From positions 1 to 43,237 of IMG/VR virus record IMGVR_UViG_3300047284_000541: a DNA stretch of 43,237 bases; one strand, given 5' to 3'. Shown piece by piece: positions 38,541 to 43,237 of this stretch; the first letter of the stretch is position 1, and each line of letters starts with the position of its first letter. The position numbers and the translations under genes are program-made. Source of the DNA: a virus. The notes beneath the pieces are model-generated. The model was not told where the DNA came from, ran no database searches, and saw only the letters and a list, made by a program, of their open reading frames with translations.

Positions 38541-40934
38541 ATGGCTAAATTTGATTTGCCGAGGGCGGAAAAACTTTTGGAGCAACTTCGTAAGCGCCTT
38601 AAGCTTGGCGCTGGGACTCCGGCTGAGACCGCAACCACCCGGAAGATGATTGCTGATTTGGAGCGAAAGATTGCCGCGGCTAGGGGCGGACCCAAGCCCG
38701 CGCCCGGTGGAGCCGGAGGCGGAGGCAAGCCGCCGCCCGTAAGCCCAAACACCCCGGCGCCCGCCCCACAGCCGGGCCCAAGTGGCGGTCAAATTGTTCC
38801 GCGTAAGCCCAATCAGGTCGGCCCCGTCCGAAGGCCTCCCTTGGGCGGGGGGAACGTCCCGCCTTCCGGCGGTGGAAACAATCAGCAACCGCTCCCCGGC
38901 GGCGCTCAACCAAAAGGCCTACCGGCCCCCTCCGCATCTAGATGGCAACTTCCCAAGTGGGCCTTGCCCATGGGGGGCCTTCTCGGCGCAGGTGGCGCCG
39001 GAATGCTTCTTTCCGAAATGATGCGAAAGGACGGAGAGCAGGGCGCGTCTCCCGTGACTCCGTCTCCTTCGACCGCCGGACAAACCTCCTCTGTTTCGGC
39101 CGCAGGATTCAAGCTTCCTGCTAGCCCCAAATTCATTCCCAACTACAACCTTCCGGGCTCACGCACCCTAGACCTTTACAAGGACAAAGAAGGGAAGCCG
39201 ATTTATGACCCCAATGGCCTTGAGCGTCCTTGGGGGCATTTTGATGCAAGCGGAAGCTTTGTTCATCCAAAATCTTTTGCCCCAAGGGACGGAGCCAGAG
39301 GCGCCGACGGAAGGCCAATCGCGCTGGCTCAGGAAGAGTACTTCAACCAGAGGGGGATGCCCACGGCGGCCCAGTATGACACGGGGCTGAACACCCAGAT
39401 TCGGCACTCAGATTCCGCGTTGTTTGACGCCCTTGACCGCATGCGCGGAGGGCAGATGACTAGGAACAGAATCCTGAACCGTGAAATTGACCAGCGTCGC
39501 GCAAATTGGATTGCCGTTCAGGAGGCCGAGGCCAACGCAAGGATGGAGGCCGAGGCGAATAAGACTGCCGAATTGATTCGCAACGCGGGCTCAGCCAAGT
39601 CGCCAGCAACTTCTCCAAGCCCGATTCCGTCTCGCGCTACGTTGCTGAATCCTTCGCAGTCTGACGCACTGCCGCAAAAGCCATCTGAACAACCACAAGA
39701 ACCAGCCAAAGCCAGCCCGTCGGAAATTGCCTCATTGGCTCAAGGGGCTGTGAATGGGACCACTCAATTGCCTGAGAAGGGGGGATTTGGCGTTGGAGAT
39801 GCGGTTGGACTCGGTCTTACTGCCTTGATGGGCCTTGACGAAGGCAGGGCAATTGCGAGGGGCATCAGGGGCGTGGCTAATGGCCCGGTTTATGTTCCGG
39901 CGGCTCAGGGGACCATTCCTAAGTTTGCTGGTAGCATGACCAAGGGCATGGGCGTTCCTACGGTTGCTCAAAGCGGCCTCAAAACCTTTGTTCAGTCTGC
40001 GGCTAAAGGTGGAGCAGTTCCGAAGTCCAATCAATTCGTCGGCCTTATTGATGCCGCGAATGAGATTGCTGGTTCCGGCGCCTATGTGACCGACCCAAAT
40101 GACATCTCCAAGAGACTTGCAGTAACCAAGTTCGGAGAGTACTTGGACGGGCAGGGCTCGGAAATAGGAGTCAAAAACGGGACCGGGGTCTCTAGGGCCA
40201 ATAACTACATGAATGATTACACCGCTTTTGATGACTCCAATTGGGGCAAGTTCGCATCAGGAGTGGCAAGAGCCGCAGGGGCTGGAGAGGGGTTCTTGAA
40301 TGCGATGACTGCGGGTCTTTTTGACATGGGCGCCTATTCCTTGCAGGGCAGGCCCAATGAATCAATGGCGGCTTATGCGGCTAGGACTGGGCGTGACGCA
40401 GATTGGTTGGGAATCGGCGCCAAAGTTGAAAACTGGCTCACGAATAAAGAAAGTGACGAGGAGGGAGCCGATGAAAGCATTAGGAAGCGCGCCGAGATAG
40501 TTCGTTTGGCCAGCGAGGGAAAACTTCCGCCGATTTCGACGGGCGGAGGAGAGAACATCTTGGGCGGATACAACGAGCCGAACATGAACACCGACTTGGA
40601 CCCGTTGCTTTATCACTCTAGGGGCAAAGCCCAAAATCAACAATTGCTTGAGATTGCGCCCGGAGAAGGAACTATGGGCGGCGGGAAGGAATTCCCGACT
40701 TTCGCCCCAACGTTCCCTGCCAATCGTCCGGGGCATGCAATACGGAATACGCCCAATTACTACGACTTGCAGTCTGCCGGTCAGGGCCTTGCGCATAGGG
40801 GCATGGGCCTCTATCAACCGGCCGCCAGCAACTATGTAGAACTCGCGCCCTATGGAGACAGTGGAAAGGCGGGAGGAAAAATAAAGCTTTGGCGCCAAAG
40901 AGACGAGGAAGCCGAAAGAAAATTTTACAGGTAA
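38541..40934 (+). CDS. Large internal virion/ejection protein candidate
   Basis: The 797-residue protein begins MAKFDLPRAEKLLEQLRKRL, close in pattern to the MAKFDVSRIGKLIRKKF start at 23129. It has a helical N-terminus, a Pro/Gly-rich linker, a likely membrane segment (LPMGGLLGAGGAGMLLSEMM) near 145, and a long region with alternating ordered and low-complexity parts. The C-terminal half is less GC-biased than its neighbours. The composition fits an ejected internal protein. The start lies in CTAATAAC-ATG, with no SD. Confidence 0.55.
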   Translation: MAKFDLPRAEKLLEQLRKRLKLGAGTPAETATTRKMIADLERKIAAARGGPKPAPGGAGGGGKPPPVSPNTPAPAPQPGPSGGQIVPRKPNQVGPVRRPPLGGGNVPPSGGGNNQQPLPGGAQPKGLPAPSASRWQLPKWALPMGGLLGAGGAGMLLSEMMRKDGEQGASPVTPSPSTAGQTSSVSAAGFKLPASPKFIPNYNLPGSRTLDLYKDKEGKPIYDPNGLERPWGHFDASGSFVHPKSFAPRDGARGADGRPIALAQEEYFNQRGMPTAAQYDTGLNTQIRHSDSALFDALDRMRGGQMTRNRILNREIDQRRANWIAVQEAEANARMEAEANKTAELIRNAGSAKSPATSPSPIPSRATLLNPSQSDALPQKPSEQPQEPAKASPSEIASLAQGAVNGTTQLPEKGGFGVGDAVGLGLTALMGLDEGRAIARGIRGVANGPVYVPAAQGTIPKFAGSMTKGMGVPTVAQSGLKTFVQSAAKGGAVPKSNQFVGLIDAANEIAGSGAYVTDPNDISKRLAVTKFGEYLDGQGSEIGVKNGTGVSRANNYMNDYTAFDDSNWGKFASGVARAAGAGEGFLNAMTAGLFDMGAYSLQGRPNESMAAYAARTGRDADWLGIGAKVENWLTNKESDEEGADESIRKRAEIVRLASEGKLPPISTGGGENILGGYNEPNMNTDLDPLLYHSRGKAQNQQLLEIAPGEGTMGGGKEFPTFAPTFPANRPGHAIRNTPNYYDLQSAGQGLAHRGMGLYQPAASNYVELAPYGDSGKAGGKIKLWRQRDEEAERKFYR

Positions 40935-40936
40935 CA

Positions 40937-41704
40937 ATGAGAATAGACCTTAATGCAGTAGGCAAGGTTGCCGGAAACCTCGGCAACTTCCTCATGGGAG
41001 CCACGGAAAAGGGCGTCCGTAGCTTGGGGCGGATGGACGTTCCCATCCTAGGGCTTGGAGGGTCCATCGGGGAAGGATTCGTGAAGCACGGGCTCAAGAT
41101 GCCAACTCGCATGGCCGGGCCCGGGCTTACTCCCGGCCTGACCATTCAGAACAAGCTGACCAAGGCCGGGATGATTGGCAGAACGGCTGGCAACGCGGCC
41201 ATGATGGGTTACGTCGGGCCTAGGTCCTATCAGACCTTAAGCGACGCCATGTCGACGGCCAAGGACGCAAACGGCGCGCGCAATCCTCATTACAATGAGG
41301 AATACACCAAGGGCAGGACCAAGTTCGTTCAGGAGTTCATGGGCGGCTCTAACCAGATGTCTCCCGCCAAGTACAGGTTGCTCCGCGACCAGAACCCTCA
41401 ACTCATGACGGCCATCAGGTCGATTCCAAAGCAGGAATACATCCGGATGCGCCGCGAGATTGTTCAGGGCAAGGACCCGTCTGGCGCGGCCATGAGACTC
41501 CATTCACGGCTCACCGATGAATTGGCCAAAATTGGCGACACGGAGAGCATGAAGAAGATTGCGAGCGGACCCATCGTTCTCCCGGGCGTAGCCAAGACTT
41601 CCGGCGGTCAGGGCCGCATCGTCGTCCTCAGTCCGCGCAAGTCCAAGGAGGGCTCCAGTCCTTCATTTGACGCCTACATGTTTGAAGCCAACGAGGAAGA
41701 ATGA
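40937..41704 (+). CDS. Internal virion protein candidate with FD-type N-terminus
   Basis: The ATG at 40937 gives 255 residues. It starts MRIDLNAVGKVAGNLGNFLMG, again with the hydrophobic-D-...-GK pattern. A Gly/Ala/Met-rich N-terminal half with possible membrane-active helices precedes a charged C-terminal half (REIVQGKDPSGAAM, then SPRKSKEGSS). No family is recognised. It overlaps the next gene by 4 nt. The role is inferred as virion-internal. Confidence 0.55.
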   Translation: MRIDLNAVGKVAGNLGNFLMGATEKGVRSLGRMDVPILGLGGSIGEGFVKHGLKMPTRMAGPGLTPGLTIQNKLTKAGMIGRTAGNAAMMGYVGPRSYQTLSDAMSTAKDANGARNPHYNEEYTKGRTKFVQEFMGGSNQMSPAKYRLLRDQNPQLMTAIRSIPKQEYIRMRREIVQGKDPSGAAMRLHSRLTDELAKIGDTESMKKIASGPIVLPGVAKTSGGQGRIVVLSPRKSKEGSSPSFDAYMFEANEEE

Positions 41705-42636
41705 GAAACGACCCGCTAAGCGATTCTTTCGGAGTCACCCCGGACATGGTCCGCCAGCAGGCCGGACCCTCTTACGGCTACAAGGGGCGACCCGGCGAGC
41801 TGTCTAGGGCTGGCATGAGCCCCTTCGCAGAGGTTGCCCCATTGTTTGGTGGAGGCGGGGCTGGCGCGGGCCGTCAGGCCCAGAGGCCAGCGGCCGCCCA
41901 AGAGCAAAAGCCCGTTAATCCTGATGCCATGTTCTATTCGAACGTCATTGGCGATGTCCCTGCGGCACAAGCACTTGCGAATTCCAAGGATGGGCAGAGC
42001 GTATTCCAGATTTTCGACAACTACGACTTTGACCTCGGCGAGGGCGATTCTGAGGGGCGCAACAAGGGCAACATTTCCCTGAAAATCGTCCCCAAGGGAG
42101 ATAGAATCGTCAATACCCCTGAGGGCCCCCAGAAGCTCCCACTTTGGTACTATGCCCAGAAAAGCGGCGTGACCACCGCCCCGTTCAAGGGGGGTGATGA
42201 GGCCGCTGGAAGCTTCAGGACGCTTCTGTCCGACAGCCAAGGGCTGATGAAGAACCTGACCACTCTGGAGAAAATCTACGCAAGGAACTCCGTCGTACTC
42301 AACCCGCTGGATACGTCTGAGGACGCCGCCGAAGCCAGAGGGCTTGAGGCCAGAATCCTTGTCGACTTTTCAAGAATCATGTCCGGGGCCAAGGGCCTCG
42401 GCGGACAGGTTTCCGACCGAGACCTGAGCATCTTCCAGTCCATGACCCCCCAGCGGGCGTCATCGTTCTTCAGCCGACTCAAGGGCAACGAAGAAGCGCT
42501 CATTAGGCGGATGCGGGTCCAGATTCTGGACAAGATTCGCTCAAGCGCTCAGGCCAACGGACTTGATTTGGTTGACCTTTCTGAGGGCTCGTCGGTGAAT
42601 GATTCCATTTACGACTCCAAATCAGTTAAGCTTTAA
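41701..42636 (+). CDS. Virion-module protein, unknown
   Basis: The 311-residue protein has a Gly/Pro/Ala-rich N-terminal third, a beta-type segment (FDNYDFDLGEGDSEGRN, then ISLKIVPKGDRIVN) and a helical C-terminal half (ARILVDFSRIMSGAKGLGG, then FFSRLKGNEEALIRRMR). I do not recognise it. It starts in an ATGA overlap and ends in a TAATG overlap with the last gene, so all are probably cotranslated. Confidence 0.5.
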   Translation: MRNDPLSDSFGVTPDMVRQQAGPSYGYKGRPGELSRAGMSPFAEVAPLFGGGGAGAGRQAQRPAAAQEQKPVNPDAMFYSNVIGDVPAAQALANSKDGQSVFQIFDNYDFDLGEGDSEGRNKGNISLKIVPKGDRIVNTPEGPQKLPLWYYAQKSGVTTAPFKGGDEAAGSFRTLLSDSQGLMKNLTTLEKIYARNSVVLNPLDTSEDAAEARGLEARILVDFSRIMSGAKGLGGQVSDRDLSIFQSMTPQRASSFFSRLKGNEEALIRRMRVQILDKIRSSAQANGLDLVDLSEGSSVNDSIYDSKSVKL

Positions 42637-43237
42637 TGGACGCCCCCTCTCCCGACGAACTGCATCAGTATGACTATGCGGCTCAGTTTGCTGACGCCAT
42701 TCAAAAGAGCGGCGGTCGGCTAAACCTCAGCCCCGGAGCCATACAGAATGAGTTCGGAGGCATTCACCCGGGAGGCATCGACAGCCCCGAAGACGTCTAC
42801 AATTACTACGAGCGGAACTTCGACAGGGGAATCGACCTAGTCCCTGAGAACAAGGACCATTGGCTCAAGCTGAAGGAGGGCTTCAGGGCGCGGCATACGG
42901 ATTGGGCCAGCACCTTCAAAGAGGGGGCCAACTACATCGCTGGCGTGCCGGGCATGTTGGCCGCTGGCGTCATTCAGACCGGCCCCGACCCTGTCAAGCT
43001 GGCCGCATCGGCCGTTCAGGGCATTGCCAAAACGTGGATTGATTTGGAGGGCATTGCTACCCAGTCGCAAAATCCGACCTCAGCCCTGTTCTGGTTGAAG
43101 GACTTTATCGCGGGCGTCGCCGGGCGGAGGGACCCCAATGACTGGATGGCCGAGGCCGCCCAATGGAACGAAGCCAGAAGGTATCTGTACGCCTCACATC
43201 TGGTCGAACAAGGCGACAAGACCGCCATTGAAATGGT
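42636..43237 (+). CDS. Start of a large virion gene, 3' end outside window
   Basis: ATG at 42636 begins a frame that stays open to the window end, giving 200 codons. The start overlaps the previous stop (TAATG). The sequence has a helical, DxxxYDYAAQF-type start, then a Gly/Ala stretch (NYIAGVPGMLAAGVIQTG) that may be membrane-active. It may be the N-terminus of the giant polyvalent protein whose remainder occupies 1-11868, because both are truncated and adjacent to the same virion module. Direct joining of the two ends puts them out of frame, so this is unproven. Confidence 0.6.
   Translation, partial: MDAPSPDELHQYDYAAQFADAIQKSGGRLNLSPGAIQNEFGGIHPGGIDSPEDVYNYYERNFDRGIDLVPENKDHWLKLKEGFRARHTDWASTFKEGANYIAGVPGMLAAGVIQTGPDPVKLAASAVQGIAKTWIDLEGIATQSQNPTSALFWLKDFIAGVAGRRDPNDWMAEAAQWNEARRYLYASHLVEQGDKTAIEM

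Overview
The window looks like most of the genome of a tailed double-stranded DNA phage with a short-tailed (podovirus-like) virion. It has a large terminase, a P22-size portal, a scaffold, an SU10/DUF5309-like major capsid protein, head-tail connector and nozzle candidates, several internal or ejection-type virion proteins and a giant polyvalent protein of more than 3,950 residues. I see no tape-measure, sheath or baseplate genes, and no integrase or CI-type repressor. The sequence is GC-rich. The host cannot be named. A lipoprotein with C-terminal membrane segments beside a holin suggests a two-membrane envelope. Most genes lack a Shine-Dalgarno sequence and have A/C-rich leaders, often ending in AAC or GAC just before ATG. 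This points to a host where non-SD initiation is normal.

Layout. (1) 1-12851, rightward: the 5'-truncated giant gene, then a holin and a spanin-like lipoprotein. (2) 12852-13031: a structured convergent gap with a strong leftward terminator. (3) 18657-13032, leftward: an early/replication operon. In transcription order it holds a 29-residue membrane peptide, three small unknowns, a RecE-like exonuclease, a winged-helix initiator, a small unknown, a DnaC-like helicase loader, a coiled-coil protein, two small proteins, an Erf annealing protein with an SSB-like acidic tail and a ribbon-helix-helix-like protein. (4) 18696-19061: a clear tRNA-Lys(CUU), a tRNA-like gene with an abnormal centre, and several dyads. 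(5) 19062-22445: an unknown leftward gene, a rightward lysozyme/transglycosylase plus PD-(D/E)XK nuclease pair, a leftward HTH protein (possible small terminase), and rightward RusA plus an unknown gene. (6) 22435-24325: a family of small basic proteins with glycine-rich C-terminal membrane anchors, plus a 36-residue membrane peptide. (7) 24332-43237, rightward: packaging and virion genes, ending in the first 200 codons of a gene that runs off the window.

How the parts fit. The initiator and loader probably recruit the host replisome, as in lambda-type replication, because no phage polymerase, primase or helicase is present. The exonuclease, Erf and RusA form a recombination set. TerL packages DNA through the portal. 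The basic and membrane-anchored proteins and the giant protein are probably carried in the capsid and ejected. The holin, lysozyme and lipoprotein would lyse the cell, although the lysozyme is encoded far from the other two. The two window ends may belong to one giant gene of a circular or circularly permuted genome, but the reading frames do not join directly, so at least a little sequence is missing or wrong there.
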